Part shown: in pieces, positions 55,379-64,000 of the stretch
Numbering within the stretch: the stretch's first letter is position 1
Layout: the number at the start of each line of letters is the position of its first letter
Origin: Xylaria sp. FL1777
Lineage: Eukaryota; Ascomycota; Sordariomycetes; Xylariales; Xylariaceae
DNA: 64,000 nt
Direction of reading: 5' to 3'
Assembly: GCA_022578965.1 (NCBI GenBank)
Contig: MU400701.1
Location: 1 to 64,000, forward strand
The notes under the pieces: model-generated
Seen by the model: only the letters and a program-made list of their open reading frames with translations
Told to the model about the DNA's origin: nothing
The model's database searches: none
Made by a program: the position numbers and the translations under genes

Positions 55379-56391
55379 TTGGACTTATCGTCGTACACTC
55401 GGTACGAACTGAAGAAGTGGGAGAGATAGCTTCTCTTAAGTTAATAAGGTACGGTCCTGTAGTCTTTTCAAAATGCTCGACCGGGGAGACATGAAAAGAA
55501 CAACAATGCGTAGAGCTGATGTCTTCAGCTGGGTTTTCGTGAGGTTGGGCCGGAGAAACTTCATCTAAGTAACTGGCTGAGGTTGCTGGCTCGGTGCTAG
55601 CGCCGCGGATGTAGTAAAACAAGATCGATTTTGGGGGAATTACCTAGTATGTGGTGAAAGTTAAAGACTTCAGGTTGTCGTCATTTTCCAATGTGGGGTA
55701 CCGTGAAGACAAGCACAACTGGGTATGACCGCTCTTTTATAGTCTCGGAACAGCATGAAATGAACGAGGTCAGGCAGAGGCAGTCGCAACACAAGTCTCA
55801 TGAATCGGGTTTCACAAAGACGCGTGATGCAAGATCGCGATTTCCTACTCTGGAAGCTATCACGTGTTGGGTGCAGGTACCTACCGTAAGTACCTATGTA
55901 ACAAGAGGGATTCTGCGGCCCCATTAAGTGGGTATGCTTTGACACCATCTGTCTTTAACGAGTCTATCCTTTAAACCGATATTTAGACAAGCGCACTGAG
56001 ACGAGATGCTGATCACAAAGCCGCCCAAGTCAGTCAGCAGGGCTGTGTATGGCTAGCCTCTTTTCCCTTGGTGCCTGTACGTAGTATTATAGCGGCCTAT
56101 TCGTGGTGAAGTTAGCCTCACTTCTCCTGCCCTCGTGGACTACACTAGGTACCTACAATATTCATCAAGCTGGAGAGTTTCGCTTGTTAGAGTCTTCGCT
56201 ACCTTATATGTAGGCAGCTGTTTTCATTTCTATTTTTATACAGTCAGCGGCACAGATTTGCCGCACTTCAGATGGCTTTGGGTGTCAGGGTCCGGCAACC
56301 AAGTCGAGAGAAACTCTGTCGATAACATACAAAATCTCCGTCTACCACACAGCACATCCATCCTCACGCCGGATACTTGTGGTTTATAGCG
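55379..56391. other. Divergent promoter region, Rap1 / Swf1-like
   Basis: About 1 kb with no supported gene; scattered TACCTA/TAGGTA words occur at about 55878-55895 and 56146-56155. A 99-codon frame upstream of rap1 (55323-55622) overlaps the first exon and is not supported. Confidence 0.5.
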
Positions 56392-57792
56392 ATGGGGCTC
56401 ATTGCCACGGTGGCCGCAGGTGTATTGGCCATCTCTTTCCTCACATTTGTCGCCTTCTTCGGTCGGCTTCCGGCGCTAAGGTACGTTGTCGGGTTCCCTT
56501 CACTTCCCAGGGTTGTCTCAGGCAGATGTTAGTCTGTATGTACGCCATCTGTCATGCTTTTCACGGGACCACACCACACATACAGCCCGCATGGACTGCG
56601 AGCGAGCTATCACTTGACCGAGCACTCCGCTGACGTCATGCTTTAAAGGCATACTCCCATAGCTTGGCTACACCGAGCAATATGGGTTTACATACCCAAC
56701 GGTGTCTTGGCGTTTGACCAAGCTCTCACCGGCGGCCGCATCGTCGCGTCTGCAGGCTCGTTTGGGTACTATGTCTGGTATGGACGGCATCCGACCGTGT
56801 TGATATTCTATATCTTATTGTTGTCTGTCGGCGAGTTCCTATATCTACCAGGAGCATGGCCACGGCTGAGCGGGTTTCACCAGGTCACTGGTGCAATAGC
56901 CATTGTCCTGCCGTACGTGTTTTTATATCTGGCAGCGTCCAGTAATCCCGGTGTTATCACAGCGGCGACCCATGCGCGCTACATGTCGCTATACCCTTAC
57001 GACTTTACACTCTTCCACCCCGGCCAGGAGTGCCGATCTTGTCACCTGTTAAAGCCGCCGCGCTCGAAGCACTGTGCAGTCTGCAAGCGCTGTGTTGCTA
57101 GGTTAGATCACCATTGCGTCTTTATCAACAACTGCGTTGGATATGGAAACCAGCATTGGTTCCTGCTTCTGTTGTTGTCGACTGCACTGTTGACAACCTA
57201 CGGTGGACTATTAGGGCTCCGTATGATCTCGGAGAATGCGCGAGCCCGCAGCAACCTCTTCGCCCTGTGGAAACACCCGCAGCAGTCCTGGAACCATTAT
57301 TTTATCCTCCTCACATACGGCATTCAATTAGATGCAGGAGTGGGCTCTGTCACTCTTCTGTCTGCGATGACATCGCCTTTGGTATGGGGCTTGCTTGGAT
57401 ATCACATTTACTTGATATACTGCGGGACGACCACCAACGAGAGCGGAAAGTGGCAGGATTGGCAAGCCGAGATGGCCGATGGCTTCGCATTCCGACGGCG
57501 TCTGCCCATTCCACGGAAGCGCCATCCCCGATTCGAGGCTGGCTGGACGCGATGGCCTGTCGAACCAGCCCAGGTCCTCGTGCGCACGGAAGATGGAGAG
57601 CCACCAAATGATACAGCGCCTCCTGGTGAGGGTCCATGGGAGCGAGTGTGGCATTTACGTGACATCGAAAACATCTACGATATTGGGTTCTGGGATAACC
57701 TTGTTGATGTATTCGTTCCCAACCACTCGTTTCGGCTGGAGCCCCAGATAGATTTAGAAAGGGGCAAGAGGCCTAAGAAGACCAAGGCTTAG
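56392..57792 (+). CDS. DHHC palmitoyltransferase, Swf1 type
   Basis: Two exons, 56392-56480 and 56649-57792, joined in phase 2 across a 168-nt intron (donor GTACGT, acceptor TTAAAG) give 410 aa. The first exon carries the start and the first membrane span ([20 protein letters not shown]). Two spans follow, then the Cys-rich DHHC domain at about 158-205: [29 protein letters not shown], with the DHHC quartet at 183-186, then [12 protein letters not shown] and two more spans. Swf1 S-acylates transmembrane proteins such as SNAREs near their membrane domain, in the ER. The motif IPNGVL after the first span and the conserved [13 protein letters not shown] tail match the Swf1 branch rather than Pfa3/4. 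The active site is intact. Confidence 0.9.
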
Positions 57793-58206
57793 TATTGACG
57801 CGATTCTACCACCTATTATAATATAAATTTTTAGACATTAGACCATCAACATGTTAATATGCCAAATTATATGTATTTTCTTCTTAGAGCTGTTTTGGCC
57901 CTGTACATGGCGCTACATGTCCATGTGCTCATAAGACGAGTTCTATAATTACTATAAGGATAGTATAGGTAGCTACAAGCCAACGTTATTGATATGTACA
58001 GGTCTAAGTATATTTCGGATTTTACAAATGTTATACACTACTATCCCTTGTATGCGACACGACACGCGCCCATCTTCTAAATTCATGAGCTGCTATTCCG
58101 CACGGAGTCACCAGCTTAGCTCTATCGTCGTGCGAATTTAGCCCTAAATAGATCCGATGATCCGCCAGGGCTATTAACGGGGCCCCAGTAGTTTATTAAC
58201 ATTCTC
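57793..58206. other. Convergent gap, Swf1-like / Mrx8-like
   Basis: No ORF or RNA gene. Only 3' flanks of two converging genes are expected here. Confidence 0.5.
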
Positions 58207-59952
58207 CTACTTCTTCTTGCCATTCGCAAGCCCGTCAGAAGCTGCGAATGCCTCTTCGAATTTAGTCGCATCCATCACATTACCGACGTCCGTTGGATTC
58301 TTCGCGTTACCAGCTGTGGGCCATTTAGTTCTCATAAATGGCCCGGCTTTTGTGGGCCAGCGTCGTTGTTCTTTGATCCCTAGTCGCCGGTTTAAGACTG
58401 CCCGGGTCCGAGCCGTTTGTGTTGGGAATAGCTGCTGCAGTCTGACCACTTGATACTTTTCCATATTTTTAAACGAAGTCTTGAAGAGCCTTGGCGGCTC
58501 CTTCTCACGCTCTTGCTGGTGGCGACGTATCCGGTCGCGCGGTGTGTCGGCTTTCAGTGTTTTTATAAAATCATCAATGACGACTTTCAACTCGTCTCGT
58601 GTTAGCCCCTCGTGCGGTTTGCCATCTCTTTGAGCTGGCGTGCTGTGAAATGCGCGAGTTTGGGTGCGTCTACTTCTCGTCCGGCTCTGGGGCCCGAAGC
58701 TTGCGTTGTTTCGAGGCCCACCGCTGGTTTGTGCCTTCACAGCCTGCTCGAGGTCCATAAAGGAGGATGTGGAGTTGAATAAGCTAGATGTGGCTTTTGA
58801 AGGAGAGGATGTATTCCACGCCGGCAGGATTGATTTCTCGGTGGTAGGGCTATTTGTCTCGGAAACGCTGCCTTTGCTAGGTCCAAACTGCAAGTCATCA
58901 AATGAAACCATCTTGCCGGACCACCTCTTGTTCTTATCAACATTAAGCCGTTCATCTTTTATGAGTCCAGCTAATCGAGCCACAGCCAGCCTCGCTATAG
59001 TTATTGTAGACCTTACCACAGCCGAATCTCTTGCCCCGACAGCGGTAACATAGACGTCCCTCTCCCAGGCCCAATTGCCCTCTGTAATTCTAGCTTCGAT
59101 AGCACGGACACCGTCCCAAACTTTTGTGCATGTCTCGCGTAGTCCTTCTAATCCTTTCTTGACCTTGTCCGCCTTTGTCAGGACAATGGCCGTCTTCAAT
59201 TGAGCAGCGCTAAGAAGCTCAATTAGATGGAAGTCAGAGTCTTTTGGACCTACCTCCGCATCAATCAAGACGATCGCACCTTTTATAGCTTTCCTTTTAT
59301 TCAGGTACAAGGCAATGTTCTTTCCCCATTCTTTCAGCGACGCATGCCCATACCCAGGCATGTCAACAAGATGGAATTGATGAGTTGGTATGTCCTCGTC
59401 CTTGTACCCAGGTCCCTGGGCTTGTAACTCCTTCACCGTCGGGGCCGGACCAAATCCATACATGTTAATCGACCTCGTCTTCCCGGCCTTCCTGCTAACA
59501 AACGCCAGGCCATTACCGGGACGGTTGGCGAGTGCGTTGACGAAGGATGACTTCCCAACATTTGAACGGCCCAAAATGCACACCTCGGAGACCCGCGTAT
59601 TCTTCTTCAGCTTGTAAAAGTCGGATTCGGCGTAGATAAAAGTGGCCGGATTCTTGGTATATAATTTAGTCAACTCTTCCTCCAGGGGCTGATCAGGCGC
59701 AGAATACAGGGACGAGGTCTTGAGTAAGTCGTCGGGGGTGATCTCAGCGACCGTAGACGTCCGAAACTCGGGTATGAGGAGGGCGGCGACGTTAGGGTAT
59801 TTGAGTCCTCTGTCTCTGCGAGAGGAAGCACAGAATAATCGGGATTGAATCCATCGTGGTCTTGATGATGCGAATGCGCCGAGTAATAATGGCCGGAGCG
59901 CTGTGGGCATTGCCAGAAGCGCCCCGAGCTTCAGTGATGTCGCAGACATCAT
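58207..59952 (-). CDS. EngB/YsxC-type GTPase with long C-terminal extension (Mrx8-like)
   Basis: A single frame of 581 aa. The N-terminus is Ser/Arg-rich and basic (SSRPRWIQSRLF), like a mitochondrial leader. The EngB-type GTPase core spans about 90-340: the P-loop GRSNVGKSSF at 128-137, switch-II DMPGYGHA near 198, TKADK at 259-263 and a V-T-A-V-G-A element near 303. EngB/Mrx8 proteins assist mitochondrial ribosome or translation functions. After residue 345 comes an extra 235-residue Ser/Thr-rich, then basic region. It contains RAFHSTPAQR near 433, which looks like a mitochondrial presequence end in mid-protein, and a helical segment (LTRDELKVVIDDFIKTLKAD). This could be a genuine fusion, or two adjoining coding units merged. 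Start is MMSATS. Confidence 0.8.
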   Translation of the reverse strand: MMSATSLKLGALLAMPTALRPLLLGAFASSRPRWIQSRLFCASSRRDRGLKYPNVAALLIPEFRTSTVAEITPDDLLKTSSLYSAPDQPLEEELTKLYTKNPATFIYAESDFYKLKKNTRVSEVCILGRSNVGKSSFVNALANRPGNGLAFVSRKAGKTRSINMYGFGPAPTVKELQAQGPGYKDEDIPTHQFHLVDMPGYGHASLKEWGKNIALYLNKRKAIKGAIVLIDAEVGPKDSDFHLIELLSAAQLKTAIVLTKADKVKKGLEGLRETCTKVWDGVRAIEARITEGNWAWERDVYVTAVGARDSAVVRSTITIARLAVARLAGLIKDERLNVDKNKRWSGKMVSFDDLQFGPSKGSVSETNSPTTEKSILPAWNTSSPSKATSSLFNSTSSFMDLEQAVKAQTSGGPRNNASFGPQSRTRSRRTQTRAFHSTPAQRDGKPHEGLTRDELKVVIDDFIKTLKADTPRDRIRRHQQEREKEPPRLFKTSFKNMEKYQVVRLQQLFPTQTARTRAVLNRRLGIKEQRRWPTKAGPFMRTKWPTAGNAKNPTDVGNVMDATKFEEAFAASDGLANGKKK

Positions 59953-60246
59953 CGGGAAAGCAGAGCTATATCGGATACATTTCGAGTTCTCTTTTATTTA
60001 ATATTTGAAGTGGTTCTGGCCATAAAACACTTTTGCTTCCGCAAAATAGTTGTTCGACAGCGGGTTACATGTCACTAGGATCCGATATAAACTTATCGGA
60101 AGCTATCCATATATCTTATCTTATCTTATCGTCTTATCACATTATGTAACCCGCCGCTACCCAGGTTATGCTTGCCAGTAGGTTAGGTAAGTCAGTAAAC
60201 CTCTCCAACTGCGCCAACTCTCGATCCTTAACACCCCGTCCTCAAC
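59953..60246. promoter_or_regulatory. Shared divergent promoter, Mrx8-like / Fmc1
   Basis: The 294 bp between the start codons of two mitochondrial genes must contain both promoters. It carries a 7-bp inverted repeat, TCCGATA/TATCGGA at 60081-60100 with a 6-nt spacer, and five TTATC words (GATAA on the other strand) at 60092-60138, three of them in tandem. GATA-type transcription factors bind GATA cores, so this is a plausible shared regulatory patch; binding is inferred. Confidence 0.5.
60081..60138. promoter_or_regulatory. Inverted repeat plus TTATC (GATAA) cluster
   Basis: TCCGATA (60081-60087) and TATCGGA (60094-60100) are exact inverted copies. TTATC repeats at 60092, 60116, 60121, 60126 and 60134 include a head-to-tail triplet. 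On the minus strand these read GATAAGATAAGATAAG. Confidence 0.5.
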
Positions 60247-60564
60247 ATGTCGCAACCAGCACGATTACGCTCCTTATACCGGGCCTTACTGCGAGAACTT
60301 CCTCCTCGCCCTCTTTCTTCCACGGCTTCTAGGTCACCTCTTCACCAAAAATTGCGACAGAGCTTCTCCAATGATGCGTCCCAAGAAAATGCTCTTAGCC
60401 AGACCGAGCAATTCATACACTACCTAAAAGCCCAACGGCAGTATACCACATTGTTAGAGCGATACAATCCCGGCATGAACATGGAAGAGGAAGAAAGAAT
60501 CAGACTGAGTGCGCGGAGGGTTGGCATGGACCTCCCCAAAGAATATGGCAGAAATCAGATTTGA
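60247..60564 (+). CDS. FMC1: F1-ATPase assembly factor Fmc1 (LYR family)
   Basis: A single exon encodes 105 aa. The LYRALLRELP motif at about 10-19 marks the LYR family; then comes a Ser-rich region, TEQFIHYLKAQRQYTTLLERYNP, MEEEERIRLSARRVGMDLPKE and a short tail. Fmc1 works in the mitochondrial matrix with Atp12 to stabilise the assembly of the F1 ATP synthase sector, particularly under heat. It is divergently transcribed with the mitochondrial GTPase gene, an arrangement that would suit co-regulation. The length fits Fmc1 proteins. Confidence 0.9.
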   Translation: MSQPARLRSLYRALLRELPPRPLSSTASRSPLHQKLRQSFSNDASQENALSQTEQFIHYLKAQRQYTTLLERYNPGMNMEEEERIRLSARRVGMDLPKEYGRNQI

Positions 60565-62177
60565 GAGTCGCAGGCTATGGATTGCACGCTTGACACACAC
60601 GACCAGCCACTGGGCTTTGCTCCGGAGTCGACACAAAATACACATCAGAATTGCTTTGAATCTATTATCGCTCTTTTGTTGATGTCTTCATCTCAACTCG
60701 ATGGCTGCTTTCCCGCACGAATAAGCTGACAGCTTCCAGCCGCGGTTGAGTCACATTACGCCATTTTACATCGGCCGAATAAGACGTCTGAATACAACTC
60801 AAACTCGAGCTAGTCCTAGAGACAGGGCCATCACGACCTTGTACTATTACTCACATGTATAATAGAATGTAATACATGGTTATATACGGCGCTGTCAGGT
60901 TGTAACGAAAACTTATTTTATACAGCCTATGAATGTTGGACCTCCACAATATGCCGAATTGACAACTATGACTTATATGATCCCAGGTGCGGTAGATGTA
61001 TCTACTAATGTATCGCTATTAGAGTCTAAAATATTAGCCAGCTATGAATATAATTACCAATCAGCTTTTTCGGTTACTATTCTAACTCTTCATATCCTTA
61101 TACGTCACTCCTTCTTTAAAATAGGGGCAGTTAATACAACGCAGAACCTCTTATCCTTCGGCACGTTCTCCTGCTACTGTAGATATAGGTTGCCATACCC
61201 ATACATATAGAGATAAGCTTAACTATATGCTTCCCTGCATAATGTTGAACGTAATAGGATAATTCTGACCGTTAAATGGAACAAATCAAAATTCTTTGCA
61301 ATTAAAACTACGGGGTACTAACAAGCTGACCTCTTGACTGGCCTAGTCCCGAAATTCCAAAATTCTACGAATCACCTCTGTACAGGTGCAGAGCGTATCC
61401 ACATCTACGTCCATACATATGTTGGACTGATAGCACACACGTAAGCTCCCTTACCAATAATTAACCAAGAAATGAGTCGTCTTCTTGACATTTTCTGTTT
61501 ACTGATACGGAACGATGGAGTGCTGATGCTGCGTGCCGAGGTAAAATTATCAAACGGAGCTCCAACGTGATGAAGATAAGCAAAGAAAGATCCGTGCATA
61601 TGCTCTGGGGGTACATCAATATCTTGGAGGAGAAGATAGGAAGATATCACAATATTGATGATGACTCCCAGTATCTGATGCAAGGAATAAGCGCCTGGGA
61701 CCAGCGACAATATCCCAGCGGAGTTGCCACCATGATTATCTCCACGTTTCAGTGATTATCATAATTAGGAGAATCACCTCATGCATACCACTCTGCATCT
61801 ACCAGGGACTGCACAGAGATGCGGTTCGCGGCACACCATGGATTAAATTAGGATTCTTATGTCTATCACGACCAAAAAATTTATAAAGAATACCTCTAAT
61901 TCGGTTCTAGGGACTTTAGACTCGACATACAACTTACGACACGAACGACTTTAGGTATTTGAGGGCCCAAGACAAAACTAGCTACGATATTGGTGCGATT
62001 CGGAAGCAAACGGGCCGAATTGAGAGGAATTTTATCTATTCTATACTCTTACAGAAAATACCAATCAACGAGTTTAATTCTATTCGACGAAAATGCCGAC
62101 AGACCAAAAAGATCCAGACAAAGCGCTCGCTTCTGACAACCCTAACTTAGCAGCCGAATACAGACAAACTCACCGCT
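60565..62177. other. Convergent gap, no supported gene
   Basis: About 1.6 kb of AT-leaning sequence. Frames of 60-100 codons at 60929, 61405 and 61567 show no recognisable similarity. No RNA gene or repeat of note. Confidence 0.5.
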
Positions 62178-63439
62178 TTAGGGCTCGAGCGCGCCTTTCT
62201 TGAAAGTTACAGGCGATCTCTTCGTCGGGTAAGTCACGATATCTTTCCGCTTCTGTCTGAAGTGCTGCGGAACCTCTCTCAGTAGCTCAGCAAATGTCCC
62301 CGGCTCGCAGTCCTTCCCTAAATTCTCGGGCTTATTCCAAAGAGTACTGAGGGAAACCCAATCCACCATGCCCTGAACAGTTCCGATCTTCAGCATGGAT
62401 GACTTCGTTAGCACATCCCATACGAATTTCTCGGCCTCCTTGTACTTGGCAGAGTCTGTGGGGCCATCACGCCTGGTCGAGAAGTAATCGAATATTTCCT
62501 GGCCCTTCCAATACGCGGGAATCTCTGATCCCTCCACATGAAAGGCACGTACAACCTCCTGCATGCAGTTTATCCATAGGACGTTGTTGGGCCAGTAATC
62601 TGCGCCTGAGAACCCGTCTCCCGCGTCCTCGAGCATGGTCACTCGTGACCAACAGGCCATCTGTAAGGCATACTCAATTACCTTGTCTATTTGCACATTG
62701 AGACCCATGCCGTTCACGTGCTCATCCAGGTTTTCCAGGAAAGAGGGCACGACTGGTTTTATCAATGGGTGCTGAGCCAACCCGTCCGAGTTGGTCTGGC
62801 CTTTCCATGTCTCCATGAATACCTCTTGCCTGGAATTAGGGGTTAATAAGCTATACATATAAGAGATATACGCATCCGGTTTCCATACCATCGCTTGATA
62901 AAAGGATCATGCCTTCGTGCAGCCAGGAAGCAATTTAGCAGGACGCCGGACATCACGGGGACAGCCACCCGGAATGGGGAGGTCGTATCCTCTAGCCGAT
63001 TCCAGCATAGGTCATCCATGGTTCTTATCAAGAAGATGCTACTGTCCATCCAGGCACCCCCGTATTGGTAGAGACACGCTCCTCGTAGGAAATCAGCGCT
63101 GTGAGGTCCCGGATGAGTGCCGTTCATGGTATTGTTGTAATAGGTATCAGGTAGCCCTTCTGGAACATATTTTGCGCCATGAGTAGGAGACCCGGGAACA
63201 CTGTCGAGAACACGAATGGTCCATTCAGGCCCGCAGATGCGAACCCAGCTAATCACATTCCGTCGGCACCAAGCTGGCATAGCGTGAATGCCCTTGTCCC
63301 AAAAGGTCCATATGTTCTTCTCGGATGTGACGGGCTGGAACTCCAGGAGGGTGCGAAGTATCTCGTCATCAGTTCTTTTCTCGACATTCTCCCTAGGCTC
63401 CAATTTGTCCTGGAACTCGAGAGGGACTTGGATAACCAT
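62178..63439 (-). CDS. Glycosyltransferase of the capsule-synthesis/sugar-transferase type
   Basis: Two exons, 63439-62889 and 62829-62178, joined in phase 2 (donor GTATGG, acceptor TTCCAG) give 400 aa. An early core NIWTFWDKGIHAMPAW, WTIRVLDSV and HSADFLRGACLYQYGGAWMDSS match the family of fungal and bacterial enzymes with a Gly_transf_sug or capsular-polysaccharide-synthesis fold. The WMDSS stretch occupies the place of the DxD metal site, here without the second Asp. The second half (IEYALQMACWSRVTML, YWPNNVLWINCM, AYWKGQEIFDYF) is helical. There is no clear signal peptide. Donor and acceptor sugars cannot be read from the sequence. Neighbours do not suggest a cluster. Confidence 0.8.
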
Positions 63440-64000
63440 GGTGACGGTGATGGTACTTAAGAATTCGAGAATTCAGAACGGCTCAGGGGCAATGCTAGTG
63501 AAAAACCTGGAGCAAGTCCAGGAAAACGAGTCAGGGGCAAACAATCGAACGACGCACAGGTGCTGATATTCTAGCTCTATGAAAGACGAGACTAGAGGTA
63601 AATGAACTATGGGAGATAAACGTTTATAAGTCTTGAGGCATGCCTGCAACGCAACTTGAGACGTCCGACAGCCCGAAATTCCTCACAAGAACTAACACTA
63701 TCCGAGCCCGGATTCACGGTCTAGGTCGGGCCGTTATCTGACACCGATATAGTATATGCACACGGATGGAGAATAAATGTAAGGGGGTGGCAAGCTGACA
63801 AGATATGTCCTAAGCGCCCTACTCTATACTATTATGGGGCCAGTTGGTATAAAAGGATCTGGGTAGGTTACGATATCTAGTTCGCATAGAGTATAGCTGA
63901 CAAATTTAGAACCTTCTCCTTAGGTAATCATTTTCGTCAAAATAGTAATTTCAATAGGTATCGATAATGGAACAGTCTAAGGAGCTTAATCCCCTCACTT
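63440..64000. other. Upstream flank of the glycosyltransferase gene
   Basis: Presumed promoter and further upstream sequence to the window edge. No gene or RNA is supported, although a gene could begin beyond 64000. Confidence 0.5.

Noticed and set aside
55323..55622. 99-codon frame upstream of rap1
   Set aside because: It overlaps the rap1 first exon in another frame and shows no conserved pattern.
1..64000. CRISPR array, prophage or biosynthetic gene cluster
   Set aside because: No regular direct repeats with unique spacers, no phage genes and no adjacent backbone and tailoring enzymes; the genome is eukaryotic.

Overview
The window looks like a piece of a filamentous ascomycete chromosome (Pezizomycotina, most likely Sordariomycetes). 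The evidence is: short introns of roughly 50-170 nt with GTRNGT donors, CTAAC/CTGAC branch sites and YAG acceptors in almost every gene; intergenic gaps of 0.2-3 kb; a BRCT-Myb Rap1, a Kar5/Tht1 karyogamy protein, a CE5 cutinase-fold esterase, a TOK-type K+ channel and an AT-only block that resembles RIP (repeat-induced point mutation) DNA. The exact order is inference. No rRNA, tRNA, CRISPR array or intact transposon was seen. I rebuilt exon joins by hand from splice signals and reading phase.

Left part (1-15 kb): an AT-only block (1-420), then a PP2A activator (PTPA/Rrd type, +), a 111-aa Ala/Lys-rich protein with a 13-nt first exon (-), a histidine phosphatase (+), ribosomal protein eS24 with a 14-nt microexon (-), an alpha/beta hydrolase with a mitochondrial-like leader and a Tyr where the nucleophile Ser is expected (-), and an eight-TM two-pore K+ channel of the TOK1 family (+).

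Middle (15-41 kb): a CCCH zinc-finger protein whose apparent stop lies inside its last intron (-), a VHS-GAT trafficking adaptor like Lsb5 (-), a 508-aa protein of unknown function with a compact C-terminal domain (+), Kar5/Tht1 (-), mitochondrial ribosomal protein uL6m (+), a Hal2-type 3'(2'),5'-bisphosphate nucleotidase with a membrane-anchor extension (-), a C3HC zinc-finger protein of the NIPA/Rsm1 type (+), a Ccc2-type Cu+-ATPase (-) and a multi-TM protein fused to a DUF3431 domain (-).

Right part (41-64 kb): gene-poor stretches with one decayed gene carrying in-frame stops (46.5-47.0 kb), an SprT-like metalloprotease with C-terminal membrane helices (-), a Q/P/G-repeat glycine-zipper protein (-), an acetylxylan esterase/cutinase (+), Rap1 with BRCT, two Myb, an ARID-like and an RCT domain (-), a Swf1-type DHHC palmitoyltransferase (+), an EngB/Mrx8-type mitochondrial GTPase with a long extension (-), the F1-ATPase assembly factor Fmc1 (+) and a sugar-transferase-fold glycosyltransferase (-).

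Most genes are housekeeping and independent; I see no biosynthetic cluster. Some divergent pairs are functionally matched, such as Mrx8/Fmc1 (both mitochondrial), which share a roughly 300-bp promoter with clustered GATA-type sites. Intergenic DNA is repeatedly seeded with TACCTA/TAGGTA motifs, the most pervasive unexplained signal here. I did not find a clearly new multi-gene system. The strongest leads are the Rap1 domain architecture, the membrane-anchored Hal2 form, the two-part Mrx8 protein, the decayed gene with RIP-like stops and the TACCTAGGTA family.
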